Under the pieces are notes generated by a model. It searched no databases. It was not told where the DNA came from and saw only the letters and a program-made list of their open reading frames with translations. A program made the position numbers and the translations under genes. A stretch of DNA of 64,000 nucleotides, from positions 124,001-188,000 of the forward strand of contig JACDNX010000004.1 in assembly GCA_017656385.1 (NCBI GenBank), in the 5' to 3' direction. Source of the DNA: Thermodesulfobacterium sp. (GTDB lineage: Bacteria > Desulfobacterota > Thermodesulfobacteria > Thermodesulfobacteriales > Thermodesulfobacteriaceae). The stretch's first letter is position 1. The number at the start of each line of letters is the position of its first letter. Positions 52,951-60,981 of the stretch are shown here, in pieces.

Positions 52951-53148
52951 ATGTCCAAAATTTGTGAGATTTGTGGGAAAAGACCTCGTTCAGGTCACCA
53001 AGTCAGTCACTCTGCCAAAAAGTCCACCAGATGGTGGTATCCTAATATTCAAAAAGTAAGAGTTAAGTTGCCAGACGGAAGAGTAAAAAGGATGAAAATT
53101 TGTACTCGTTGTTTAAAGGCAGGAAAAGTTCAAAAAGCAGTTAGTTAA
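52951..53148 (+). CDS. rpmB: 50S ribosomal protein L28 (bL28), zinc form
   Basis: bL28 is a small structural protein of the large ribosomal subunit. The 65 residues start SKICEICGKRPRSGHQVSHS and end with RVKRMKICTRCLKAGKV. Two CxxC pairs (Cys at positions 5/8 and near 51/54) make this the zinc-binding (C+) version. It is transcribed alone from its own promoter. Its TAA stop overlaps the rel stop on the other strand through TTAA (53145-53148). Confidence 0.97.
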   Translation: MSKICEICGKRPRSGHQVSHSAKKSTRWWYPNIQKVRVKLPDGRVKRMKICTRCLKAGKVQKAVS

Positions 53149-55325
53149 CCCAGTTTTCTTTCTACTTTTAAAACACCTTCTACTTTAAATATATTGGAAA
53201 TAATTTTATCTAAATGCGTTTTATTATTAACTTCTATATAAAATTCAAAAAAGGCTTTTTTATCAGAAGTGGTTTTTACATGTGCTTTTAAGATATTACT
53301 TTCTGAGGCAGCTATAGCTGAAGATATATTAGCTAAGAGTCCTTTTCTATCTAAGCAAATTATATACAAATGAACTGGATATGTCTTGCTATCATAACTT
53401 CCCCAGCTAACTTCTACAAATCTTTCAGAGTCCAGATCTTTCAAATTAGGACAATCTGTACGATGAACAGAGATACCCTTCCCCCTGGTAATATATCCAA
53501 CTATCTCATCTCCTGGTATAGGTTTACAACATTGTGCAAGATGAAAAAGGATATCTTTTGCTCCTTCTACCACAATTATATCCTTAGAAGGTTCCAGAAA
53601 AACTTTTTCTGCTGATACTTCTTTGGGTATTTTTTCTACAATCTCTTCTTTATCCGAAATTTCCCTACCTGTCTTTTCTGCAAAAACCTTTGCTATATGT
53701 TTAGCAGAAACCTTAGCACTACCTATCTGATAAAACAATTCATCCAAGCTTTTTATTTTAAAGTTATCAAGTATAGCTAAATCTTTTTCACTTTCCTCAA
53801 TAAATGTATTTAAAGATAATTTGTATTTTCTAAGTTCTTTGTTTAAAAGCTCTTTTCCTAAATTAACAAGTTTTTCTTTTTCTTCTTTTTTGAACCACTG
53901 TTTTATCCTGCTTCTTGCCCTTCCAGTAACGACAACTTTGAGCCAGTCTCTGCTTGGTTTCTGATAAGGAGAAGTTTCTATTTTTACTACATCCCCTGTC
54001 TGAAGTTTATAATCCAGAGGAACCAATTTATCATTAACAAAAGCCCTTACACATTTATTACCAATTTCAGTATGGATAGTATAAGCAAAATCAATAGGGG
54101 TTGCTCCTACTGGCAAGACAATTACATCTCCCTTAGGAGTAAATACATATATCTCATCAGGAAATAAATCCAGCTTTAAAGATTCTAAAAATTCTCTTGG
54201 ATGTTTAAGCTCCTTTTGTAATTCAATTAATTTGTTGAGCCATTCTAAATATTTGTAATGTTCACGCTTAGAAGTAAAAAAACCTTCTTTATAAAGAAAA
54301 TGTGCAGCTATTCCTTCATTGGCAATTTTATCCATATACTCAGTTCTAATTTGAATTTCTATTTTTTTACTATTGGGACCAAGAACAGTAGTATGAAGGC
54401 TCTGATACATATTGGGTTTGGGAAGACTTATATAATCTTTAAACCTTCCTGGAATAGGAGTCCAAAGTGCATGAACAAAACCCAAAGTTCTATAACACTC
54501 TTCTACTGTATTAACAATGATCCTAAATCCAATTAAATCATAAACCTGATCAAGTTCATCAATAGTAAGATTGTATTTTTGAAGCTTTCTATATACGCTA
54601 TAAAGATGTTTTACCCTTCCAAGAACTTTTCCTTTAATATTGTTTTTCTGCAATAACTCTCTTAAAATACTTTTAACTTTTTCTACATACTCCTCAGCTT
54701 CTTTTATTCTCTTTTCTACTTCTACTTTTAACCTTTTATACTCTTCGGGATATAAATATTTAAAAGACAAATCTTCTAACTCACATTTTATCCAATCAAT
54801 ACCTAATCTACCTGCAAGGGGAGCGTAAATTTCTAAGGTTTCTTTTGCAATTTTTTGTCTTTTATGTTCAGCTTGATATTGTAAAGTTCTCATATTATGC
54901 AATCTATCTGCCAGTTTAACCAAAATAACCCTCAAATCTTTTGACATACCAAGAATTATTTTTCTCAGACTTTCAGCTTGCTTAGTAATCTTATTCATCG
55001 ATCCGGGAATTTTTTTCAACTTAGTTACACCATCTACAATAAAAGCTATCTCTTCTCCAAATTCTTTACTAATTTCTTCAATACTTATCTGAGAATCTTC
55101 AACTGCATCATGGAGAAGCCCTGCTGCTATAGTGGGAAGGTCAAGCCTCATCTGAGTTAATATGTAAGCTACTTCCATAGGATGGGAAAGATAAGGTTCT
55201 CCGGACTTTCTTATTTGTCCTTCATGAAGTTTTGCTGCCCATTCATAGGCTTTCTCTACAATACGAGTATTACAACCAGGAAGATAACTTTGTATCTCGT
55301 CTAAAATCTTACTTAAAGTAGTCAT
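53145..55325 (-). CDS. Bifunctional (p)ppGpp synthetase/hydrolase Rel (RelA/SpoT)
   Basis: This 726-residue stringent-response enzyme makes and degrades (p)ppGpp. Order of domains: HD hydrolase with AAGLLHDAVEDS near residue 65 and KLADRLHNMRTL; synthetase with RVKHLYSVYRKLQ, DLIGFRIIVNTVEECY and KPNMYQSLHTTV; TGS domain (VFTPKGDVIVLPVGATPIDF); zinc-finger-like CCKPIPGDEIVGYITRGKG; and C-terminal ACT domain. The intact HD and synthetase motifs argue for both activities. It stands as a single minus-strand gene. Confidence 0.95.
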   Translation of the reverse strand: MTTLSKILDEIQSYLPGCNTRIVEKAYEWAAKLHEGQIRKSGEPYLSHPMEVAYILTQMRLDLPTIAAGLLHDAVEDSQISIEEISKEFGEEIAFIVDGVTKLKKIPGSMNKITKQAESLRKIILGMSKDLRVILVKLADRLHNMRTLQYQAEHKRQKIAKETLEIYAPLAGRLGIDWIKCELEDLSFKYLYPEEYKRLKVEVEKRIKEAEEYVEKVKSILRELLQKNNIKGKVLGRVKHLYSVYRKLQKYNLTIDELDQVYDLIGFRIIVNTVEECYRTLGFVHALWTPIPGRFKDYISLPKPNMYQSLHTTVLGPNSKKIEIQIRTEYMDKIANEGIAAHFLYKEGFFTSKREHYKYLEWLNKLIELQKELKHPREFLESLKLDLFPDEIYVFTPKGDVIVLPVGATPIDFAYTIHTEIGNKCVRAFVNDKLVPLDYKLQTGDVVKIETSPYQKPSRDWLKVVVTGRARSRIKQWFKKEEKEKLVNLGKELLNKELRKYKLSLNTFIEESEKDLAILDNFKIKSLDELFYQIGSAKVSAKHIAKVFAEKTGREISDKEEIVEKIPKEVSAEKVFLEPSKDIIVVEGAKDILFHLAQCCKPIPGDEIVGYITRGKGISVHRTDCPNLKDLDSERFVEVSWGSYDSKTYPVHLYIICLDRKGLLANISSAIAASESNILKAHVKTTSDKKAFFEFYIEVNNKTHLDKIISNIFKVEGVLKVERKLG

Positions 55326-55334
55326 CTTAATAAT

Positions 55335-55362
55335 AATTTAAATTCGTTTATATTTTTTACAA
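55335..55362 (-). promoter_or_regulatory. Possible leaderless-type promoter of rel
   Basis: On the minus strand TTGTAA (55362-55357), a 16-base spacer and TAAATT (55340-55335) end 9 bases before the ATG at 55325, with no Shine-Dalgarno. The region is AT-rich, so the boxes are only moderately convincing. Confidence 0.38.
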
Positions 55363-55374
55363 GAAAAAAAATAA

Positions 55375-57243
55375 TTAATTACTAATTAACTCTAACACTA
55401 CTTGTTTGATGTATTCCGAAGTAAGACCGTAGTTTTTTTTGAGAGTTTTGAGGTCTCCGTGTTCTATAAATTTGTCAGGAAGCCCTATTCTTTTTATTTT
55501 AACTGAAACATTTTTATCTGCCAAAAATTCACAAACAGCTGAACCAAATCCTCCTATAAGAGTGTTTTCCTCTACAGTTATAATTTTTCCTGTCTTTTTT
55601 GCAAAATCCAAAATTAAATTTTCATCAAGAGGTTTAACAAATCTTGCATTTATTACAGCAAGAGAAATATCCTCTTTTTCAAGTTCCTCAGCTACTTTTA
55701 AAGCCTGATAGACCGTATTACCAATAGCTATTACAGTAACGTCTTTTCCATCTTTTAATAATTCTGCTTTACCAAAGGGTATCTCTTTAAAATCCCAGTC
55801 TAAGTTTACTCCCTCTCCTGAACTTCTTGGATATCTTATAGCAACAGGGCCAGAATACCTTAAAGCACTGTAAAGCATGTGTTGCAACTCATTTTCGTCT
55901 TTGGGTGCCATTATAGTGAAATTGGGAATAAGTCTTAAATAAGAAAGGTCAAAGCTTCCGTGATGAGTTGGACCATCTTCCCCTACTAACCCCCCTCTAT
56001 CTATAGCAAAAATAACTTTAACATTATTTAAAGCTACATCATGAATAATCTGATCATAAGCTCTTTGTAAAAACGTAGAATAGATTGCACATATGGGAAT
56101 AAATCCCTCCAAAGCTAAACCAGTTGCAAAAGTCACAGCATGTTGTTCACATATACCTACATCAAAAAATCTCTCAGGATATTTTTCAGAGAAATCTTTT
56201 AACCCCGTTCCAAGTCTCATAGCAGCTGTAATAGCTATAATTCTTGGTTCTATCTCGGCTAATCTAAGAATGGTTTTTCCAAAAACTTCAGTATAAGTTG
56301 GAGGGGTATCAGGAGATTTCAAAGCTTTGCCAGTTTTAATGTCAAATGGTCCCACCCCATGAAAAGTTTCTGGATCGTTCTCAGCATAGGGATAGCCTTT
56401 ACCTTTTTTGGTAATTACATGAAATAGTATAGGCCCTTTCATTTTTTTTATGTTATTTAAAATCTCAATTAAACTTTCCAAGTTATGCCCATCTACAGGC
56501 CCTATATATTCAAAATTTAGAACTGTAAATAAAGCTCCTGGAGTAATAGCTATCTTAAAAACATCTTCTCCCCTTTTTAAAAGATGAACTAAGTTGTCTC
56601 CTCCAGGAAATTTATGAGCTAACTTTTCAATTTCTTTTTTTATAAATCTTGCCAGATTGCCTGTTAATCTTTTAGAAACAAAAGAGGATAAAGCTCCAAC
56701 ACTTGGAGAAATACACATCTCATTATCATTAAGAACAACTATCAGATCTTCTTTGCGAAAACCAGTATTGTTTAAAGCTTCAAAAGCAAGTCCTGCTGTA
56801 ATTGACCCATCTCCAATTACAGCTATGACTTTACCTTCTTCTTCCTTCATTCTCAGAGCTGTAACTATACCCAGTCCAGCAGATATAGAGGTGCTACTGT
56901 GTCCGGTATCCAAAATATCATGAGGACTTTCACTTCTTTTGGGAAATCCTGCTATGCCTTTATATTTTCTAAGAGTAGGAAATATATCTCTTCTGCCTGT
57001 AATAATTTTGTGAGTATAGCACTGATGACCAACATCCCAGATTATTTTATCCTTAGGTGAATCAAAAACATAATGAAGTGCCAAAGTTAATTCCACTACA
57101 CCAAGATTTGGTGCTAAATGTCCTCCATTTTTTGAAACTACTTCTATAATATATTTTCTTATCTCCTCAGCTAAGGCTTTAAGGTGAGAAATTTTAAGCT
57201 TTTTAAGATCTTCTGGAGAATTGACCATTTTCAAAAATTTCAT
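55375..57243 (-). CDS. dxs: 1-deoxy-D-xylulose-5-phosphate synthase Dxs
   Basis: Dxs condenses pyruvate and glyceraldehyde-3-phosphate, the first step of the MEP isoprenoid pathway. The 622 residues hold HLAPNLGVVELTLALHYVF, IIWDVGHQCYTHKIITGR, the ThDP motif GDGSITAGLAFEALNNTG, and the pyrimidine half with DVGICEQHAVTFATGLA and DRGGLVGEDGPTHHG. The unit runs xseA-xseB-ispA-dxs with gaps of 3 bases or overlaps, linking exonuclease VII and isoprenoid precursors as in many bacteria. Confidence 0.97.
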   Translation of the reverse strand: MKFLKMVNSPEDLKKLKISHLKALAEEIRKYIIEVVSKNGGHLAPNLGVVELTLALHYVFDSPKDKIIWDVGHQCYTHKIITGRRDIFPTLRKYKGIAGFPKRSESPHDILDTGHSSTSISAGLGIVTALRMKEEEGKVIAVIGDGSITAGLAFEALNNTGFRKEDLIVVLNDNEMCISPSVGALSSFVSKRLTGNLARFIKKEIEKLAHKFPGGDNLVHLLKRGEDVFKIAITPGALFTVLNFEYIGPVDGHNLESLIEILNNIKKMKGPILFHVITKKGKGYPYAENDPETFHGVGPFDIKTGKALKSPDTPPTYTEVFGKTILRLAEIEPRIIAITAAMRLGTGLKDFSEKYPERFFDVGICEQHAVTFATGLALEGFIPICAIYSTFLQRAYDQIIHDVALNNVKVIFAIDRGGLVGEDGPTHHGSFDLSYLRLIPNFTIMAPKDENELQHMLYSALRYSGPVAIRYPRSSGEGVNLDWDFKEIPFGKAELLKDGKDVTVIAIGNTVYQALKVAEELEKEDISLAVINARFVKPLDENLILDFAKKTGKIITVEENTLIGGFGSAVCEFLADKNVSVKIKRIGLPDKFIEHGDLKTLKKNYGLTSEYIKQVVLELISN

Positions 57244-57245
57244 TT

Positions 57246-58151
57246 TTAATTCACCCTGTAAAGTACAAATTCTGCTATAGATTTAAGAGGTTGAGCATTT
57301 TCTCCAAAAATTTTTAAAGCTGAAATAGCTTTTTGGGTATGCTTTTCAGCAAGTTCTCTGGTTTTTTCTATTCCAAAAAGTGCTGGATAGGTTAATTTTT
57401 GTTTTTTTATATCTGAATAAATTTTTTTTCCAAGTTTTTTTTCATCTCCAACAAGATCCAAAAGGTCATCTACTATTTGAAAAGCAAAACCAAGGTTTTT
57501 TCCAAAAACTGAAAGGGCTTTAATTTCCTTGGATTTAGCTCCCCCTAATATAGCTCCACTTATGATAGAAGCCTCAATTAAACGAACTGTTTTATTAAGA
57601 TGTATCCATTTCAATATTCGTGCATTTCCTTTCTTGCCTTCCATAAGAAGGTCTGCCATTTGTCCGCCTACCATACCTTCCAAACCTATAGCTTTAGAAA
57701 TAATATAAATTGCTTTTAAAAGTTTTGTTTTATTAACTTTCTTTACCAAATCAGGATGGGTAAAAAATTGAAATGCCAAAGCCTGCAACCCATCTCCAGC
57801 AAGCACTGCTGTTGCTTCATCAAAGGCTTTATGACAAGAAGGTTTACCTCTTCTGAAATCGTCATCATCCATACAAGGAAGATCATCATGAATTAAAGAG
57901 TATGTATGAATACACTCTATTCCTGCTGCAAAAAAAAGAATTTTTTCCCAATCTCCACCCACAACCTCACAACCTGCTAAACATAATATTGGTCTTATTC
58001 TTTTACCCCCTGCAAAGACACTATATTTAGCCGCAGAAATAACCCTTTCCCCGTAATCTTTTTCCTTAGGAAAGTATATTTCCAAAACCTCTTCAACCTT
58101 TTTACCTCTTTCTTTTAAATACAGGTTAATATCAAATTTATCTTGAACCAT
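57246..58151 (-). CDS. ispA: Polyprenyl (farnesyl/geranylgeranyl) diphosphate synthase IspA
   Basis: The enzyme elongates isoprenyl diphosphates. The first aspartate-rich motif is in SLIHDDLPCMDDDDFRRGKPS, whose core DDLPCMDD is at about residues 92-99, and the second is FQIVDDLLDLVGD near 225. GGKRIRP is the isopentenyl-diphosphate-binding site. The length is 301 residues. Product chain length cannot be fixed from sequence alone. It overlaps xseB by 14 bases. Confidence 0.94.
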   Translation of the reverse strand: MVQDKFDINLYLKERGKKVEEVLEIYFPKEKDYGERVISAAKYSVFAGGKRIRPILCLAGCEVVGGDWEKILFFAAGIECIHTYSLIHDDLPCMDDDDFRRGKPSCHKAFDEATAVLAGDGLQALAFQFFTHPDLVKKVNKTKLLKAIYIISKAIGLEGMVGGQMADLLMEGKKGNARILKWIHLNKTVRLIEASIISGAILGGAKSKEIKALSVFGKNLGFAFQIVDDLLDLVGDEKKLGKKIYSDIKKQKLTYPALFGIEKTRELAEKHTQKAISALKIFGENAQPLKSIAEFVLYRVN

Positions 58152-58395
58152 TTTTGAAAAGTTCGTAAGCCTTATCCAGATTTTCTAACTTAAACCCCTC
58201 TTTATCTTTTAAAATTACTTCTATCCTTGTCCTGGCATTTTTAAGTTTTTCTTCACAAAAATGAATTAACTTTAGTCCTTCTTCATAAAGATTAATCGCT
58301 TCTTCCAAATCAAGTTCTTTATTTTCCAGTTGCTTCAAAATTTCTTCAATTCTCTTTAAAGCCTCTTCAAAACTAAAAAAATTGTTCTTGACCAT
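58138..58395 (-). CDS. xseB: Exodeoxyribonuclease VII small subunit XseB
   Basis: XseB partners XseA in exonuclease VII. The 85 residues have the compact helical pattern FSFEEALKRIEEILKQLENK, then LDLEEAINLYEEGLKLIHFC, and CEEKLKNARTRIEVI, which define the family. It sits between xseA (3-base gap) and ispA (14-base overlap). Confidence 0.95.
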   Translation of the reverse strand: MVKNNFFSFEEALKRIEEILKQLENKELDLEEAINLYEEGLKLIHFCEEKLKNARTRIEVILKDKEGFKLENLDKAYELFKNGSR

Positions 58396-58398
58396 CTT

Positions 58399-59769
58399 CT
58401 ATTCCTCCACCTTTTTTACCTCTACCAAAAGTTTACCTTTTGAAAGATAAATTTCCAACAATTTTCCTTCTTTAACTTCCTTAGCTTTTCTAATAATTTT
58501 ACCTTCTGGATAAGATTTTACTATACTATATCCTCTTCTTAAAACATTTAAAGGTGAAAAAGAGCTTAGCAATTTCTCCAAGCTTTCTAATCTTTTTTCC
58601 TTTTCTAAATAACAGGATTTGATGGAATAAAAAAGTCTATTTTTAAAAAATTTTAATTTTTCTTCTAAAATTCTTATATTTTCCTGAGGATGCCTTTTTC
58701 TGAAAAGGTTTTTTATTTCCCATAATTTTTTTTCTTTAAAACCCAAATACTTTTCCATCTCTAAGTTTAATCTATAGGAAAGATCTTTAATTCTTTTTTC
58801 CAAACTCTGAACAACTTTAAAGGGATTTTTGTTCTCAAGTTCTATTTTAGCTTCATAAAGCTTTTTTTCTCTTCTGGAAACGATAATTTCCAGAAGCTGA
58901 TTGATTTTTTTCTGATAAAGACTTAATCTATAGAGGACTTCTTCCTTTGCTGGTATAACCTCTTCAGCTGCAGCTGTAGGAGTAGCACATCTTTTATCTG
59001 CGATCAAGTCACATATAGTATAATCTACTTCATGCCCCACAGCTGAAACTACAGGAATTTTAGATTCCTTTACGCCAAGGATAATATCCTCAGTATAAAA
59101 TGGTGCCAGATCCTCAAAAGACCCTCCCCCTCTTGTAATTACAATAACCTCCACATCACTGAAATGGGTATTTATATCTTTTATTGCCTGAACTATTTCT
59201 TTTTCAGCTCCTTCTCCCTGAACCCTTACTGGATAAATAAGTATTTCTACCTCCCACCTGTTTTTGCTTATTTTTAAAAAATCTTGCAAAGCTGCACCAA
59301 AAAGAGAAGTTATAAGAGCAATTTTTTTTGGATAAACAGGGATAGACTTCTTTCTATTTGGATCAAATAGTGGCTTATACTTTTTTATAAGTTCTTCTTT
59401 TTTTAGAGTTAAAATCCCCTTTCCTAAAGGTTCTACTCTTCTTACTATAAAATAGCATTCTCCAGAACGAGTATAAAAATTTAGTCTTCCCCAACATAAA
59501 ACTTTTAATCCATCCTTTAAGTAAGGAGCAATAGTAACTTCTTTCTGAGAATTAAAAATTATAGACTTAAGAGAAGCTTCTTCCTCGATCAGATTAAAAT
59601 AGATGTTGCCATTTTGACTATATCTTAAATTAGCAATTTCTCCTTCTATCCACAATACAGAGAAATTTCTTTCTATAAGATCTTTTAAATTTTGAGTAAC
59701 TTCTTTTACAGTGAAATATAATTTTTCTTTTTCTTTTACACCAATTTTTGTCTCTTCTAAATATTTCAT
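58399..59769 (-). CDS. xseA: Exodeoxyribonuclease VII large subunit XseA
   Basis: XseA is the catalytic subunit of the exonuclease that degrades single-stranded DNA. The N-terminal OB fold reads FSVLWIEGEIANLRYSQNGN with IYFNLIEEEASLKSIIF. The nuclease domain has PKKIALITSLFGAALQDFL, VIVITRGGGSFEDLAPF and SAVGHEVDYTICDLIADKR, followed by a long coiled coil and the C-terminal LRRGYSIVKS. It has 456 residues, a normal length. It opens the xseA-xseB-ispA-dxs operon. Confidence 0.95.
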   Translation of the reverse strand: MKYLEETKIGVKEKEKLYFTVKEVTQNLKDLIERNFSVLWIEGEIANLRYSQNGNIYFNLIEEEASLKSIIFNSQKEVTIAPYLKDGLKVLCWGRLNFYTRSGECYFIVRRVEPLGKGILTLKKEELIKKYKPLFDPNRKKSIPVYPKKIALITSLFGAALQDFLKISKNRWEVEILIYPVRVQGEGAEKEIVQAIKDINTHFSDVEVIVITRGGGSFEDLAPFYTEDIILGVKESKIPVVSAVGHEVDYTICDLIADKRCATPTAAAEEVIPAKEEVLYRLSLYQKKINQLLEIIVSRREKKLYEAKIELENKNPFKVVQSLEKRIKDLSYRLNLEMEKYLGFKEKKLWEIKNLFRKRHPQENIRILEEKLKFFKNRLFYSIKSCYLEKEKRLESLEKLLSSFSPLNVLRRGYSIVKSYPEGKIIRKAKEVKEGKLLEIYLSKGKLLVEVKKVEE

Positions 59770-59822
59770 AATTAAGAATAGTTTACCATATTTATAATCA
59801 TTTACTACTTAAAAAAGCTTTC

Positions 59823-59851
59823 TTGACTTAATATTTTACTTTTTTTAAAAT
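59823..59851 (+). promoter_or_regulatory. Strong leaderless-type promoter of the HARP gene
   Basis: TTGACT (59823-59828), a 17-base spacer and TAAAAT (59846-59851) are the best promoter hexamers in the window. The ATG at 59860 comes 8 bases later, where transcription should start, and there is no Shine-Dalgarno. The mRNA is therefore predicted to be leaderless. Confidence 0.75.
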
Positions 59852-59859
59852 TACAATCT

Positions 59860-60441
59860 ATGGAAAAAGAAAGACTTGTCCCAGATACAAGTATTTTTAC
59901 CAATCCTGATGTTTACGCACAATTTGGGAAAAATCCCTCGGAAGCTTTTACCAATTTCCTCTTAATGGTTGCTGAATTAGAAGGTGAGGTTGCAGTCTAT
60001 ATTCCTACCTCTGTTTTTGAAGAATTAAAAAGAATGCTAACAAACCTTAAACTTCCTCCAAAGGCTCGTTCGGTTTTAAAAATAAAATCTCCCAAAAAGT
60101 ATGAACTTTACATTCCTGCTTTTTTGATGTATGAGTTTATTGAAGAGTTACGAAATAGAATTAACAAAGGTTTAAGAGTGGCTGAGGAAGCTGTTAAATC
60201 ATCAACCTATAAAAAACCAGAAGAAGTTTTAAAGTTTTTAAGAAAACGCTATAGAGAGGTTTTGAGAGAAGGGATTGTAGATAGTAAAGAAGATTTAGAG
60301 TTAATCCTTCTTTCTTTAGAGCTTGATGCAATAGTTCTTTCTGCTGATAGAGGAGTTTTAAATATGGCAGATAAATTAGGACTAAGGTATCTGGAACCAA
60401 AAGATATAAAAGACACTCTTGAAGGTTTTAAATTCTGGTAG
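59860..60441 (+). CDS. HARP: protein-only RNase P homologue (PIN domain; RNA ligase partner/UPF0278 family)
   Basis: This 193-residue PIN-domain protein matches the HARP family whose Aquifex aeolicus member is a minimal RNA-free RNase P that trims tRNA 5' leaders; older annotation calls the family RNA ligase partner or UPF0278. Diagnostic segments are VPDTSIFTNPDVY, YEFIEELRNRINKGLRVAEE, and REGIVDSKEDLELILLSLELD followed by SADRG. The putative metal-binding Asp residues are 9, 141, 145 and 163, with the Aquifex spacing. The helical insert at about 85-135 mediates oligomerisation in known HARPs. It stands alone, is probably leaderless, and its stop abuts the lptE stop. Confidence 0.9.
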   Translation: MEKERLVPDTSIFTNPDVYAQFGKNPSEAFTNFLLMVAELEGEVAVYIPTSVFEELKRMLTNLKLPPKARSVLKIKSPKKYELYIPAFLMYEFIEELRNRINKGLRVAEEAVKSSTYKKPEEVLKFLRKRYREVLREGIVDSKEDLELILLSLELDAIVLSADRGVLNMADKLGLRYLEPKDIKDTLEGFKFW

Positions 60442-60981
60442 TTATTTGATTTCTACATCTTTAAACATAATATCCTGTAAAATAATGTCTGCTATATCTT
60501 TGGCAAGAAGCTTTAAAGCCTCTTCTCTACCAGGGTCAAGAACATTGGTAGCTTCTACAGGGACACGATATATCTCATATCGACTTAAACTTCCCTCTAA
60601 AATCACCTTTTTTTCTCTTTTCTCTATAAGCTGATACTTCCCTTTAAAACTAATCTTTCTTTCCTTGGTCTGAATAAAAGTTTCATAAGACACAGGTACT
60701 AAATAAACTTTTGTGATTTCTCCTTTCAATATTAAATCCGCTTTAGATTCATCATATACAGGCATTAAAAATTTACCCTGAGCTAATTTATGTCTTAATT
60801 CATAGGCAAGCATTTCTCCTAAAGCAGTTTCTGAAGTAAAATTTTTCCAAGGTGCAATGTAAACAGTTTGCCATTCTGGTCTGAAATAAGAAGGTCTTTC
60901 AAAAAATTGATAACCACAAGAAGAAATAAAAAGACTAAGAAACCACAAAATTAATAAGTTTCTTAGGTACAAAAACCACAT
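60442..60981 (-). CDS. lptE: LPS-assembly lipoprotein LptE
   Basis: LptE plugs the outer-membrane LPS translocon LptD. A signal peptide with lipobox ([10 protein letters not shown], lipid Cys near residue 22) is followed by the LptE core [24 protein letters not shown], then [20 protein letters not shown] and the late block [19 protein letters not shown]. It is 179 residues. The start codon lies 47 bases inside the leuS 3' end, an unusually long same-strand overlap that covers most of the signal peptide. leuS-lptE is a common gene order (with holA next in many genomes). Here it ends against the HARP gene. Confidence 0.88.
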   Translation of the reverse strand: MWFLYLRNLLILWFLSLFISSCGYQFFERPSYFRPEWQTVYIAPWKNFTSETALGEMLAYELRHKLAQGKFLMPVYDESKADLILKGEITKVYLVPVSYETFIQTKERKISFKGKYQLIEKREKKVILEGSLSRYEIYRVPVEATNVLDPGREEALKLLAKDIADIILQDIMFKDVEIK

